Source: Chromatiales bacterium (GTDB taxonomy: Bacteria > Pseudomonadota > Gammaproteobacteria > Granulosicoccales > Granulosicoccaceae). From it: a DNA stretch of 39,594 nt. A program made the translations under genes and the position numbers. This document shows, one piece after another, positions 1-8,302 of this stretch. Location of the stretch: contig JAHDHK010000014.1 in NCBI GenBank assembly GCA_020631335.1, forward strand, positions 1 to 39,594. Reading direction: 5' to 3'. Below the pieces are notes generated by a model that was not told where the DNA came from, did not search any database, and saw only the letters and a program-made list of their open reading frames with translations. Numbering within the stretch: position 1 is the stretch's first letter; every line of letters begins with the position of its first letter.

Positions 1-263
1 GGCCCATGTTGTTTGATCTGCAAAGCGACCCGGATGAACTCACCGACCTCGGCAACCACCCCGACTATGCAACAGAAATAGACCGCTTAAAGGAAATACA
101 CTTTGCCTGGGCGCGTCAGCATCACAATCGCATCACGACAAGCGCGCAGGCTATCGAAAAGAAAACAGATGAACGCGAGCCACCGGGAATCTATATCGCC
201 TACGCAAACCGCGAAGAACTGGAAGAAGACGGCCTGCAGCTGCCACCCCATGCCGACAAATAG
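1..263 (+). CDS. Sulfatase / phosphonate monoester hydrolase-type enzyme, C-terminal fragment
   Basis: This is the 3' end of a gene that begins before the window; the frame is open from base 3, with a proline codon before the first visible Met. The visible start, PMLFDLQSDPDELTDLG, is the classic C-terminal signature of the sulfatase (alkaline phosphatase superfamily) fold, where a Leu-Phe-Asp-Leu strand is followed by a DPxE loop. The rest (WARQHHNRITTSAQAIE, then a GIYIAY segment) resembles the tail of phosphonate monoester hydrolases and phosphodiesterases more than that of arylsulfatases. The catalytic formylglycine site lies outside the window, so the substrate cannot be decided between sulfate ester and phosphonate or phosphate ester. 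The family assignment is strong; the subfamily is an inference. Confidence 0.8.
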   Translation, partial: PMLFDLQSDPDELTDLGNHPDYATEIDRLKEIHFAWARQHHNRITTSAQAIEKKTDEREPPGIYIAYANREELEEDGLQLPPHADK

Positions 264-333
264 CAACTGCCGCTAGTCCTGTAGAGATAACCCTGTGTCA
301 AAAAAGGCTACGGGAGCCGTTGACGACAACCGC

Positions 334-356
334 TGCGTTCACTGCATGTGAACGCA
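334..356. terminator. Hairpin downstream of the sulfatase-like gene
   Basis: A perfect 9-bp inverted repeat, TGCGTTCAC/GTGAACGCA, has a 5-nt loop and begins about 70 bp after the sulfatase stop codon. No U-tract follows, so it is at best a weak intrinsic terminator or an mRNA 3'-end stabilising hairpin. Confidence 0.35.
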
Positions 357-477
357 ATACCGCCCTGCTAACCCGGATAACTATTAAGGCAGCAAGTAAA
401 TATTAGCGAAACGCTATGGATACAGCTCCAAACCACTATTCGGGCAACGTTATCAAAATAGCAGTGTGCCTATTCGA

Positions 478-498
478 CGCCGGGAGAAAATCCCGGCG
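478..498. terminator. Hairpin between converging genes
   Basis: A perfect 8-bp inverted repeat, CGCCGGGA/TCCCGGCG, has a GAAAA loop and sits 25 bp beyond the stop of the minus-strand lipoprotein gene. A U-tract is missing on both sides. It is a plausible 3' end for the lipoprotein transcript, and nothing else is seen in this intergenic stretch. Confidence 0.4.
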
Positions 499-522
499 CC
501 GAACCGTTGTGAATAATCCACA

Positions 523-2238
523 CTAGATACCGACACGCGACGGCAGTTTTGCTTCGCAGGCAGCATTCGATACCGGCACTTCACCCTGCGCAGTAAAGCC
601 ATACAGAGTGTGCCAGGTCTCAAGCTTACCGTCGTTATCAAAGCGAATAGACTGATACTCGACGCCATTAATTGTCTCTTTACCTGCCACCTTGATTATT
701 CCCTGGTAGGTTGCCCCCAGAAAATTCAGTGTCATCAACAAATTATAAGTCGAACCGTCTGCACCTGAGGCACCAAGCTTACTCCAGAAGCCATCTGCCA
801 ACTCACCGCGTGTGCTGCCCTCTCCCAGCGTGCCGTCTTCATTGGCATCACTGATGATTTTCACACAGGCAGTAAAAGAGCCATCGGCATCTTCCGGTGC
901 ACCGTTGAAATAAAACTCAATTTCGTTGTCGTCGAGTCTGTTCGGTGCCACCCCGAGATCAAGATCAGCCAAACGCAACTGCAGACCGCCTACCCGGGTA
1001 ATAGGCACTGCTGTGACAGGTACAGAAGACGACTGAGCTACTTCAACCACCGAGTCGAAGTCCGGCCCGCTGAAATCGTTTTCCGATAACAGATCAACGT
1101 CGGCATCGTCACCACCAAGGCTGTCAACCAACGCACCGATCAGCGGCTCGTTGGAATTATTGGTAAAAAACTCAACGGCATTGGCGATTGAACTATCGAC
1201 GGTGGTTTCATTAACTGCCTTGATAACCAGTGCCTCGAGTGCACGCGCTTTACCGGTTACATCAGCTTCGGTTTGTGTCGTATCGTTTTCATCGATGAGT
1301 GCATCAACCACGGGAGGAATATCACTGACCACCTCTGCCACTCTGGCAAAACCACCCGGCTGAGACGGGTTACCCATATCTGCCGGCAGCGTGAGATCCT
1401 TACGTTCATAGACACTGCGCAGCTCTGCTTCGGCCTGATCCAGCACCTGGTAAAGCTGTTGCGGTTGCAGTGCTGCATCGAGATCGAGCGTATCAACCAC
1501 CCGTTCTGCCAGTGCCTGATACACCGCCGCACTCGCATCGTTAGGTGTACCGAAAGTTTCACCGATTTCATCGTAGGTGTCGGTCAGCTTGTCCGAAAGC
1601 ACGGTAACTGCCTTATGAATTGTCAGCGCTTTGTTCAACAGCTCCGCATCCACCGCACCACTGCCGTCACTGTTGAAATAGTCACGATCAAGGTCTGATT
1701 CTTCAAGCCCGAGCGCATCGAGCATCGCAGTTTTCTCTTCATCAGTTCGCGCAGCGGTCATTAAAGAAGTAATCGGGGATACAATCTGATCGGTCACCAG
1801 GCCATCACCATCCACTTCAACACGACGGGTCATCTGCCCCAGAAACGGCTCACCGGTCAATACGTCATAGCCCCCGTCAACTCTCACCACAACATTTTCA
1901 TAGGTGACAGCCGAGGCCAGGCAATACTGCTGCTGTTGTTCGGTCGCACCATCGGCGCAGTAGTCGATATCGGTGCGCGGGTTATAGGAATAAAAGCCGT
2001 CATTATCGGTAAACGCAGACGCCTCCCAGGCATCTCTGGTACCGTTATTATTGGTATCCAGAAACACCGTGGCGCGAGCAAGGTAGCCGTCTATTACCGA
2101 GCCTCCGAACTCCTGTACCGTATTCGACGGTGAGCCATCATCCTGTCCTGTACCGCCACAGCCGGTAACAACAACACCGGCAATTGCTATCGTAAGCAGG
2201 CTTTTTCGCATTACGCAAACAGTTGTATTTTCCTTCAT
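523..2238 (-). CDS. Large lipoprotein with an EF-hand-like loop, function unknown
   Basis: The product is about 571 residues, starting at the ATG at 2238, which has a GGGGAA element 8 bp upstream; an ATG at 2211 (MRKSLL) is also possible. The N-terminus has a basic region, a hydrophobic core (LLTIAIAGVVV) and a lipobox ending TGC, so it should be a lipid-anchored envelope protein. Soon after comes DTNNNGTRDAWE, a calcium-binding-type loop inside a segment (DGYLARATVFLD...DGFYSY) that resembles carboxypeptidase-regulatory or SdrD B-like modules. The rest is acidic and has no recognised enzyme motif. The gene lies 64 bp downstream of a co-directional beta-barrel gene and is probably co-transcribed with it. 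An outer-membrane or surface role is an inference. Confidence 0.75.
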   Translation of the reverse strand: MKENTTVCVMRKSLLTIAIAGVVVTGCGGTGQDDGSPSNTVQEFGGSVIDGYLARATVFLDTNNNGTRDAWEASAFTDNDGFYSYNPRTDIDYCADGATEQQQQYCLASAVTYENVVVRVDGGYDVLTGEPFLGQMTRRVEVDGDGLVTDQIVSPITSLMTAARTDEEKTAMLDALGLEESDLDRDYFNSDGSGAVDAELLNKALTIHKAVTVLSDKLTDTYDEIGETFGTPNDASAAVYQALAERVVDTLDLDAALQPQQLYQVLDQAEAELRSVYERKDLTLPADMGNPSQPGGFARVAEVVSDIPPVVDALIDENDTTQTEADVTGKARALEALVIKAVNETTVDSSIANAVEFFTNNSNEPLIGALVDSLGGDDADVDLLSENDFSGPDFDSVVEVAQSSSVPVTAVPITRVGGLQLRLADLDLGVAPNRLDDNEIEFYFNGAPEDADGSFTACVKIISDANEDGTLGEGSTRGELADGFWSKLGASGADGSTYNLLMTLNFLGATYQGIIKVAGKETINGVEYQSIRFDNDGKLETWHTLYGFTAQGEVPVSNAACEAKLPSRVGI

Positions 2239-2302
2239 AGTCGTCGTTCCCCGGGTGTTCAAATGCAAATTGAGTAAGTGGTGCGGCACGGTTACGAATT
2301 AA

Positions 2303-3622
2303 TCAAAATGATTCTTCAATGCCCAGAGCAATACCGACACGACGCGGGGCAGAGCCACCATCAATGGTAGTTTTGTCCAGCCCGTATTCGACATCAACAG
2401 AAAGAAAACGGAACAGACTGGTGCCGAAGGTAAGGCTGGACAACTTCTCCCCGGCAAGGTTTTTTTGCAGCCCTACTCTTACCGATGGCACAAGGCGATT
2501 ATCAAATTCATAAATGGTGGCCAGGTGCATCCACTGGTTTTCATAACCGACGATGTCGTTGTAGGCGGCCAGGTCAAGTGCTGCAGTAGCCATCCAGTTT
2601 TTGTTGATGTACACCAGTCCATCGACACGACTGCGTGCATGCATCGTATGTGTTTCACGGGCCTTGATGCGACCGTCCGCCTGTATAAACTGAGCTGCCG
2701 CTTCACAGCTGCTTCGCGCAGTGGTGTTTTCGGGCTTACTGGCACAGTCAACGCCTATCGCACCATAATCGAACTTTGGCGAATTAATATTTTCAAGCGT
2801 AAAGCCCAGACGGTAACGCCCGGTTTCCCATACCAGTCCGGCGGACAATGCAACATTGGTGGTGTCATTCAGATTGGCATCGTATTCATCACGCAATACA
2901 GATGAAACATTGTCACCATCAAGCTGCTGCAGAGGAGAAACCTGTTTGCTCAGGGCAAGTGAAATCAACTTTGCAGACACACCACCATAGAGCTTTCCCT
3001 TTTTGGCAAAACGCAGCTTTGGCGTGTTTCTCAATTGCTGGCTGTAACTGACCGTCAAAGACTTTTGAATACCGCTTTTCAAATACAGCGACGTGGCAGT
3101 GGCAAACGTGCCGTTTTGATCATCGTAGGTCAGCTCGTCGTCCAGAACCTGTACACTGGCCTGTCCGAGTACACTCGCACTTACACCGATTGATGAATTC
3201 AACACCGGCGAGCGATGAACCAGCGCAGGAATAGGCGCGCCAATACCGAGCGTCCCTTTCAGATACCCGGTGTCGCCCAGTGTGATCAGCGCATTGTTAA
3301 AGCGCGTCAACACTTCACTCACCGGCTCCTGAATGAGAGAGGGATCATCAATAATATCGATTAACTCTTCGATGTCGTCGGAAAAGTTGTCGACATCTCC
3401 GTACTCGGCACTGAACCCGAGACTTGGAAAGTAGGAGAAACGCCAGCGCTGATCATCATCTACCAGCAGTGAAGTCATGGCAGGATTATTAGATGCCGCT
3501 GCAATCGAATACACATTGGACGAAGGACCGGTGGTCATACTTGAACCGGGATTCACCCCCGCTGTCGATGCTATGCCCTGAGCTGACACCATGAGCAGTG
3601 TTAGTAGCAGTTTTTTCTTCAC
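2303..3622 (-). CDS. Outer-membrane beta-barrel protein of the chromosomal TraF-like (TraF_2) family
   Basis: The protein has 439 residues with an N-terminal signal peptide (MKKKLLLTLLMVSAQGIAS). The mature region opens with an N-rich segment (SIAAASNNPAM), typical of FadL/TraF-like barrels. Alternating amphipathic strands run to a final phenylalanine (IEESF), the usual outer-membrane barrel C-terminus. Near the end, VPSVRVGLQKN and LSVDVEYGLD look like adjacent barrel strands. The pattern fits proteins annotated as 'conjugal transfer protein TraF' that are found on chromosomes without transfer genes, and none are present here. The lipoprotein gene follows on the same strand. The substrate is unknown; a porin-like or assembly role is inferred. 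Confidence 0.65.
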   Translation of the reverse strand: MKKKLLLTLLMVSAQGIASTAGVNPGSSMTTGPSSNVYSIAAASNNPAMTSLLVDDDQRWRFSYFPSLGFSAEYGDVDNFSDDIEELIDIIDDPSLIQEPVSEVLTRFNNALITLGDTGYLKGTLGIGAPIPALVHRSPVLNSSIGVSASVLGQASVQVLDDELTYDDQNGTFATATSLYLKSGIQKSLTVSYSQQLRNTPKLRFAKKGKLYGGVSAKLISLALSKQVSPLQQLDGDNVSSVLRDEYDANLNDTTNVALSAGLVWETGRYRLGFTLENINSPKFDYGAIGVDCASKPENTTARSSCEAAAQFIQADGRIKARETHTMHARSRVDGLVYINKNWMATAALDLAAYNDIVGYENQWMHLATIYEFDNRLVPSVRVGLQKNLAGEKLSSLTFGTSLFRFLSVDVEYGLDKTTIDGGSAPRRVGIALGIEESF

Positions 3623-3883
3623 GCCGTCTCCATATGGCTACCCTCATCAGCCTGACTCATCGTGAGCAGGCCGAAAGATAGTCTTTTGCTTAAGTGCATA
3701 GCGGCGGAATTTGCCGGAAGGCCTTATTTTGCGGCTATCACACGAATTCACAGTTTTTTACCGTTGCACTGTTAATCGGCGCGGATGTACATATCTGTAC
3801 AGTCAACAAAGAAGATGGCGGAAAACCGGCAGTAAGGTTCAGCGATACGTCACAATTGAATTGCGAGCAGCGTCAAAATTTTT

Positions 3884-5707
3884 TCAGGCGGCCTTTCTGG
3901 CGCTGGCCGATGATGACAGCAATTGTTCATCGCGTTCGACTTCCGCAATGCCATGAGGCAGCGTAAAGGTGAAGACAGCTCCTTTACCTTCAAGCGAATC
4001 GGCCGAGATCTCACCACCGTGTGCGGAGATTATTTCACGGCATATCGGCAACCCGAGCCCGGTGCCACCCGATCCGTCTTTCGTTACTGACGACTGCGAG
4101 AATTTATCAAAAACGATCTCAAGCTCACCGGACGGTATACCCGGGCCATTGTCTGCAACACAAACCTTTATTGCGTTACCCGTGTCTTCAGTGGTCACTG
4201 TTATTTCACTGTTTTCAGGTGAAAATTTAATAGCGTTACTCAAAAGGTTGCGCATCACCTGATCTATTTTCGATGCATCGTACACCGTAGTGAGTGGCGT
4301 ATCTGAATCTTCATGCTTAATCGTCAGCCCGCGCTCTTTGCACTGCCCCCGTAATTCGGACACGACCGATCCGATCGATTGATTCAGATCGCCGTTGTAG
4401 AACTGGTAGTTCATTTTCCCGGACTGAAGCTTGGTCAGATCCAGCAGATTATTCACCAGACTCAACAACGTGTTGGCACTGTCCTGTATGGTGGTGAAAT
4501 ATTTCTTTACCTTCTCGGGGCTGGCTTTTTCAGAACGTTTTACACCTAGTGAGGAAAACCCGATGATTCCCTGCAACGGGGTTCTCAGCTCATGCGTCAT
4601 ATTGGCAAGAAACTCTGACTTGGCATCATTGGCTTCCTGTGCCGCCAGCGTCGATGCAATCAGCGATAACTCGGCTTCTTTTCTTTCATTAATATTTTCG
4701 GCAAACACCACAAAGATTTTTTCATCATCCAATCTTACTTCACTGATTACCCACTGCAGGTGAACAATGGCACCCACACCGTTACGCATAGAGGATTCAT
4801 GCACCTTCGAAAATATTTCAATACCATTGTCCGGCTGCCCCAGCGCAGTGACATATGCCGCATGATCCGACTGCTCAAGCGACATCACTTCCGATAAATG
4901 CTGCCCGATCATGTCATCTCTTGAATTGACGAACAGCACTTCTGCTGCACCGTTTAATTCGGTAATAACTCCGGCATCATTCAGGGTGATAATGCCATGC
5001 AGTGCAGAATGCATGTAGGCATCTTTGCGCATCTCACTCTCTTTAAGCTTACGCGACATCCGGTTAAACGACACCACCGTTTGCGCCAATTCATCTGAAC
5101 CTTTCACCGGCAACTGGTACCCCAGCTTACCGCCTGCCAGTTTTTCAGCCCCTTTCTTCAGATACCACAGCTGATGCGTAAGATAAGTACCCAGCAGATA
5201 TGAAAACAGCGCGACTAACAAAATTTCTACAACGGCTATACCGGTCAGCGTGCGCTGGGAACTCTCCAGCAACTGGGCAATTTTGTCATTGGAAAATCCG
5301 ATTTCCACCCGACCGTAGGTATAACCGGATTCATTGATGGGGGAACTGATATCAAACACTGCATCATCGAGGCTCGCCATATCGGTGTCCGGCGTAAACT
5401 GCCGCGCCAATGCTTCCTCAACACCGGCCTGTGATAACACCAGGTCATCCTGCCCGATGACACGTACGTAGACCACTTCGGCGTTAGTACTGATCTCTTC
5501 GACAAAACTGTCCAGCAGTGCCAGATCAGTCGCGATGACTGCATTTTTGGTGGCATCGGAAAAGAGACTGACGGTGGAGTTTGCCCGCTGAACAAACTGT
5601 TCCTGATTCGATTCACGCAGAAACTTCTGAGCGCTTAAAACCATCAACACCAGCAACACCCCCTCGATGAGCGCGATGCCGAGAATCGTTTTTAGTCGGA
5701 AAGACAT
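3884..5707 (-). CDS. Membrane sensor histidine kinase (periplasmic sensor-HAMP-PAS-HisKA-HATPase)
   Basis: The start is either the ATG at 5722 or the in-frame ATG at 5707; the latter has AGGTGAG just upstream and is used here. Residue numbers below are from the 5722 start. One membrane helix is at 11-31, a periplasmic domain at about 32-158, a second helix at about 159-180, HAMP to about 230 and a PAS domain at about 235-350. The HisKA H-box THELRTP has phosphoacceptor His377. The ATPase domain keeps the N-box Asn (LLSNAIKF, 496), DNGPGI (524-529) and GTGLGL (553-558), so the kinase should be active. There is no receiver domain. It is the last gene of an operon with a PhnD-like binding protein and a receiver/pseudokinase, so the binding protein probably docks on its periplasmic domain. 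Confidence 0.93.
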   Translation of the reverse strand: MSFRLKTILGIALIEGVLLVLMVLSAQKFLRESNQEQFVQRANSTVSLFSDATKNAVIATDLALLDSFVEEISTNAEVVYVRVIGQDDLVLSQAGVEEALARQFTPDTDMASLDDAVFDISSPINESGYTYGRVEIGFSNDKIAQLLESSQRTLTGIAVVEILLVALFSYLLGTYLTHQLWYLKKGAEKLAGGKLGYQLPVKGSDELAQTVVSFNRMSRKLKESEMRKDAYMHSALHGIITLNDAGVITELNGAAEVLFVNSRDDMIGQHLSEVMSLEQSDHAAYVTALGQPDNGIEIFSKVHESSMRNGVGAIVHLQWVISEVRLDDEKIFVVFAENINERKEAELSLIASTLAAQEANDAKSEFLANMTHELRTPLQGIIGFSSLGVKRSEKASPEKVKKYFTTIQDSANTLLSLVNNLLDLTKLQSGKMNYQFYNGDLNQSIGSVVSELRGQCKERGLTIKHEDSDTPLTTVYDASKIDQVMRNLLSNAIKFSPENSEITVTTEDTGNAIKVCVADNGPGIPSGELEIVFDKFSQSSVTKDGSGGTGLGLPICREIISAHGGEISADSLEGKGAVFTFTLPHGIAEVERDEQLLSSSASARKAA

Positions 5708-5783
5708 ATTCTCACCTGGCATAAGGCTCCAGCCAAATCGTGGAGCCCGGTATAGCGATGTTGTTTAGCCCGGTAAGGGCCGA

Positions 5784-6629
5784 TCAGGTGCCGTTGATCA
5801 GCAAGTCGAGCAGGTCAAGACCGAGTTCACGCACATCATCCCATCGCGCATCATCGGCGGCCTCAACACCTTTCCAAGATAGCGCTTTCAGGTAGTTCTG
5901 CCCCTCTTCAGTGGTTTCGAGGCTGATCAGTGCCTGCTGAATCTTCTGCACAGATTCTGATTGCACACGAGGGTGTGCTGCAAGCGCATGTGATGTATAT
6001 GGCTCGGTGGTCCACAGAATGCGCAGTTGATCGCGGATGCCTTCGTCGATTGAATTCAGGGTCCGCATCACACCACCACCGGCAGGATACAACCCCCGGG
6101 CAACCGATAGATAAACCGAATCGTGAGAAGAGACATACTTGGGTTCTACGTCAATATTCTCGTTACTCAAATGTGCTCGCGGCAATACACTTGCAGCAAA
6201 TGCAGCGGGTGCGGGAAACGCCATTACTGAACCCTGCAGTTCGCTCAAGTCAGCAATCGGACTGTCTTTTTGAACCACCACAATTCCCTTGATCTGCTTA
6301 CCCTTTGCCTTGGCGAAAGCCTCGTAACCCGGCGCTTCGTGGAAAACCGTATAGTGATACGGATTCATGTAGCTGATATCGTACTCACCCTGCGCCATAC
6401 GTTTTTCGAATTCGGGAATCGAGGGTGCGGTTGCGAAGCGTAATGCTATACCGGTTTTTCCTTCCACATACTTGAGTATCGGCCCCCAGTTGCGAGCCAG
6501 TTTACCGGCTGACTGTTGCGGAACCACACCAAACGTCAGCGTTTTTGCAGGTTCAGAGCCGGCCGACAAACCACTGGCAAAAGTGACCAGTGTAAAAAAA
6601 ACACTAATGGCTTTGAGTTTTTTAATCAT
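5784..6629 (-). CDS. Orphan PhnD-family periplasmic binding protein, probable sensor subunit
   Basis: The protein has 281 residues with a signal peptide (MIKKLKAISVFFTLVTFASGLSAG) and a good GGGGA ribosome site 4 bp before the ATG. The fold is that of phosphate/phosphite/phosphonate binding proteins: TLTFGVVPQQ at the first strand, YDISYMNPYHY in the first lobe, VVVQKDSPI, then SHDSVYLSVARG in the second lobe. The loop that binds the phosphonate oxygens in PhnD (usually DPxSTSG) reads FPAPAAFAAS here, without the Ser-Thr pair, so phosphonate is unlikely to be the ligand. There are no cysteines, which argues against thiol-type arsenite binding as in AioX. No permease or ATPase is nearby; the gene sits between two signalling genes, which points to a sensing role. 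Confidence 0.88.
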   Translation of the reverse strand: MIKKLKAISVFFTLVTFASGLSAGSEPAKTLTFGVVPQQSAGKLARNWGPILKYVEGKTGIALRFATAPSIPEFEKRMAQGEYDISYMNPYHYTVFHEAPGYEAFAKAKGKQIKGIVVVQKDSPIADLSELQGSVMAFPAPAAFAASVLPRAHLSNENIDVEPKYVSSHDSVYLSVARGLYPAGGGVMRTLNSIDEGIRDQLRILWTTEPYTSHALAAHPRVQSESVQKIQQALISLETTEEGQNYLKALSWKGVEAADDARWDDVRELGLDLLDLLINGT

Positions 6630-6651
6630 GATATCCCCTGTTTTTCCAGAT

Positions 6652-7719
6652 TCAGGCGGTTAATGGCAAGTGCAGGCTCAGCACCGTGCCATCTTCGTCG
6701 TTGGCTGCAGTTATCTTTCCCTGATGCAGCCTTGCTACTTCCTTGGCAATGGACAGACTTAGTGAGGCACCGTGCATTGCCGCGTGTTCAGCGGGAGAAG
6801 TTTCCTCTTCCATGAGCGCCTCGAGCACTTCGGGGTCGGCCCGACGGTCACATCCGCTGAACACAATTTCCAGTTGATCATCCACCCGTCGGGTATTTAA
6901 CACCAGGCTGGCCCCGGGCTTACTCAAGTTCAAAGACTGTTGCAGGATCGTGCTCAGGCAACTTGCAATCAGTTCACGGTCGACGCTAAGTTGAGCCTTT
7001 ACGTCTTCGCCCACAGTCAGGCTGATATCCCTTGCCTCAGACAATGGCTTTCCTGAGTACACCACCTGACTCATCAAATATTCCGAGCTGACTTCATCTT
7101 TTTGCAGGCTGTGCTGATCTGCACGCAGGCGTGATAACAACATAACCCTGTCCACCAGCGATTGCAGTTCTCTGGCGGAATCGTGCACCAGATTGAGCCA
7201 CTTCATTCTTTCCTCGGGCTCGCTGGCGTCATTGGCCGAGCGTAACAACTGCAAGGGCCCGATAATGCCGTTTAACGGTGCCCGGGTTTCACTGCTGAAT
7301 AACGACATCACTGACGATTTGAGCTGGTCAATCTCTTCCATTGATTTCAATTTCAAAAAGACACTGAGCTTTGCTTCGAGCTCATCTTCATCAAACGGTT
7401 TGATCAGGTAGTCGTCAGCGCCGGACTCATAGCCGATAATTCTGTCCGCCGTGGTGTTTTTAGCAGACACCAGTATGACTTTTATGCTGTTGGCCGGTGG
7501 CGGCAGTTTGCGGATCTCTGTACACACTTCGTACCCGGTCAGTCCAGGCATCATTATATCCAGCAATACAATATCCGGTTTGAAACTGGACACCAGCTCG
7601 AGCGCATCCGTGCCGTTTTCAGCAGTTTCCAGCTCGTACTGCTCATCAAGCAATTCTTCATACAACATCAAGTTGGTCTGGTTGTCATCAACCGCCAACA
7701 CTCTGCTCTTGGTAGACAT
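6652..7719 (-). CDS. Response-regulator receiver fused to a degenerate histidine kinase (pseudokinase)
   Basis: The protein has 355 residues; GGAG lies 5 bp before the ATG. Residues 5-125 form an intact receiver with the acidic pair D11-D12, phosphoacceptor D54 (LLDIMMPG), S85 and K107 (LIKPF). Residues about 130-355 align with a HisKA-HATPase core in which every catalytic element is lost. The H-box reads SSETRAPLNG, with Ser143 where the histidine should be. The N-box reads TILQQSLNLS, with no Asn. DNGPGI is replaced by SGCDRRADP, and the G2 loop by HGASLSLS. It probably takes phosphate from the partner kinase encoded downstream and uses the pseudokinase as a binding or dimerisation output. 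It is the first gene of the operon; the PhnD-like gene starts 22 bp after its stop. Confidence 0.9.
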   Translation of the reverse strand: MSTKSRVLAVDDNQTNLMLYEELLDEQYELETAENGTDALELVSSFKPDIVLLDIMMPGLTGYEVCTEIRKLPPPANSIKVILVSAKNTTADRIIGYESGADDYLIKPFDEDELEAKLSVFLKLKSMEEIDQLKSSVMSLFSSETRAPLNGIIGPLQLLRSANDASEPEERMKWLNLVHDSARELQSLVDRVMLLSRLRADQHSLQKDEVSSEYLMSQVVYSGKPLSEARDISLTVGEDVKAQLSVDRELIASCLSTILQQSLNLSKPGASLVLNTRRVDDQLEIVFSGCDRRADPEVLEALMEEETSPAEHAAMHGASLSLSIAKEVARLHQGKITAANDEDGTVLSLHLPLTA

Positions 7720-7809
7720 CAGCGCTCCAAAATCGTGAACTGACGCGGGCAGGTTTCAACGTTCAACGCAGAAACATGGCCCAGATGGCAGTTTAACGGC
7801 CTACCAGAT

Positions 7810-7825
7810 CACATTCTTGAATGTG
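7810..7825. promoter_or_regulatory. Palindrome upstream of the PhnD/kinase operon
   Basis: CACATTC-TT-GAATGTG is a perfect 7-2-7 inverted repeat about 90 bp upstream of the first gene of the minus-strand signalling operon. Its position suits an operator, but no known regulator consensus is recognised. The surrounding 7720-7990 region holds no convincing gene. Confidence 0.3.
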
Positions 7826-7990
7826 CTGAGATGATCAGTGCAGTTTCTTTAGGTAAATCAGTAGAATGGATTCATATTTTTACGTCTTTAACAACCACCG
7901 GGCAGCGTAGTTTCGGCGGCTTGAAACTCCTGACAACGGCTTCGGTGAACAACGATCTTCTGTGGTATCAGCGACAATGCCTGCTGTTTT

Positions 7991-8302
7991 TTACAGCACG
8001 GCAGATTGCACGGTTTTATTAACCTTGTTTCTTCGATTGCGCTGAAAATAGCGAAAGAATCCATAGAGACTGACACTGATCCACACAATTTGTATGATCG
8101 CCGATGCCAGATTGAAGTCATGGAACAAGCTGATCAACACGAGTGTGGCAGCACTTCCGTTATATACGCAATATTGTATGGAGTTTCCATCCAGCCTGCC
8201 AAACTGCAAAGCCGAATAGCTACCCACGTATACCAGTACGCCAAGCAGGCCGATCACATCAAACAACACACCTTTGTCAGCAAATTGCGATGACAATTCC
8301 AT
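7991..8302 (-). CDS. Small integral membrane protein, CBU_0592-like family
   Basis: The product has 103 residues if it starts at the ATG at 8302, which is preceded by AAGGAAGG at a spacing of 8; a longer in-frame start at 8347 has weaker support. Three or four hydrophobic segments are visible: VLFDVIGLLGVLVYVGSYSA, then SAATLVLISLF, then ASAIIQIVWISVSLYGFF. A basic cytoplasmic tail (RYFQRNRRNK) ends the protein. The pattern GLLGVxxYxxxYxxLQ followed by a short loop and YxxxN matches small uncharacterised membrane proteins of the CBU_0592 type. No biochemical function is known to me. It lies downstream of, and co-directional with, the LysR gene but 300 bp away, so it is probably transcribed separately. 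Confidence 0.65.
   Translation of the reverse strand: MELSSQFADKGVLFDVIGLLGVLVYVGSYSALQFGRLDGNSIQYCVYNGSAATLVLISLFHDFNLASAIIQIVWISVSLYGFFRYFQRNRRNKVNKTVQSAVL

Noticed and set aside
3694-3966. Plus-strand frames of 81-90 codons between the barrel gene and the kinase gene.
   Set aside because: They run into the 3' end of the kinase gene on the opposite strand and show no protein-like pattern.
5784-6629. Assignment of the binding protein as an arsenite sensor (AioX).
   Set aside because: AioX uses a cysteine to hold arsenite; this protein has no cysteine, and no arsenite oxidase genes are nearby.
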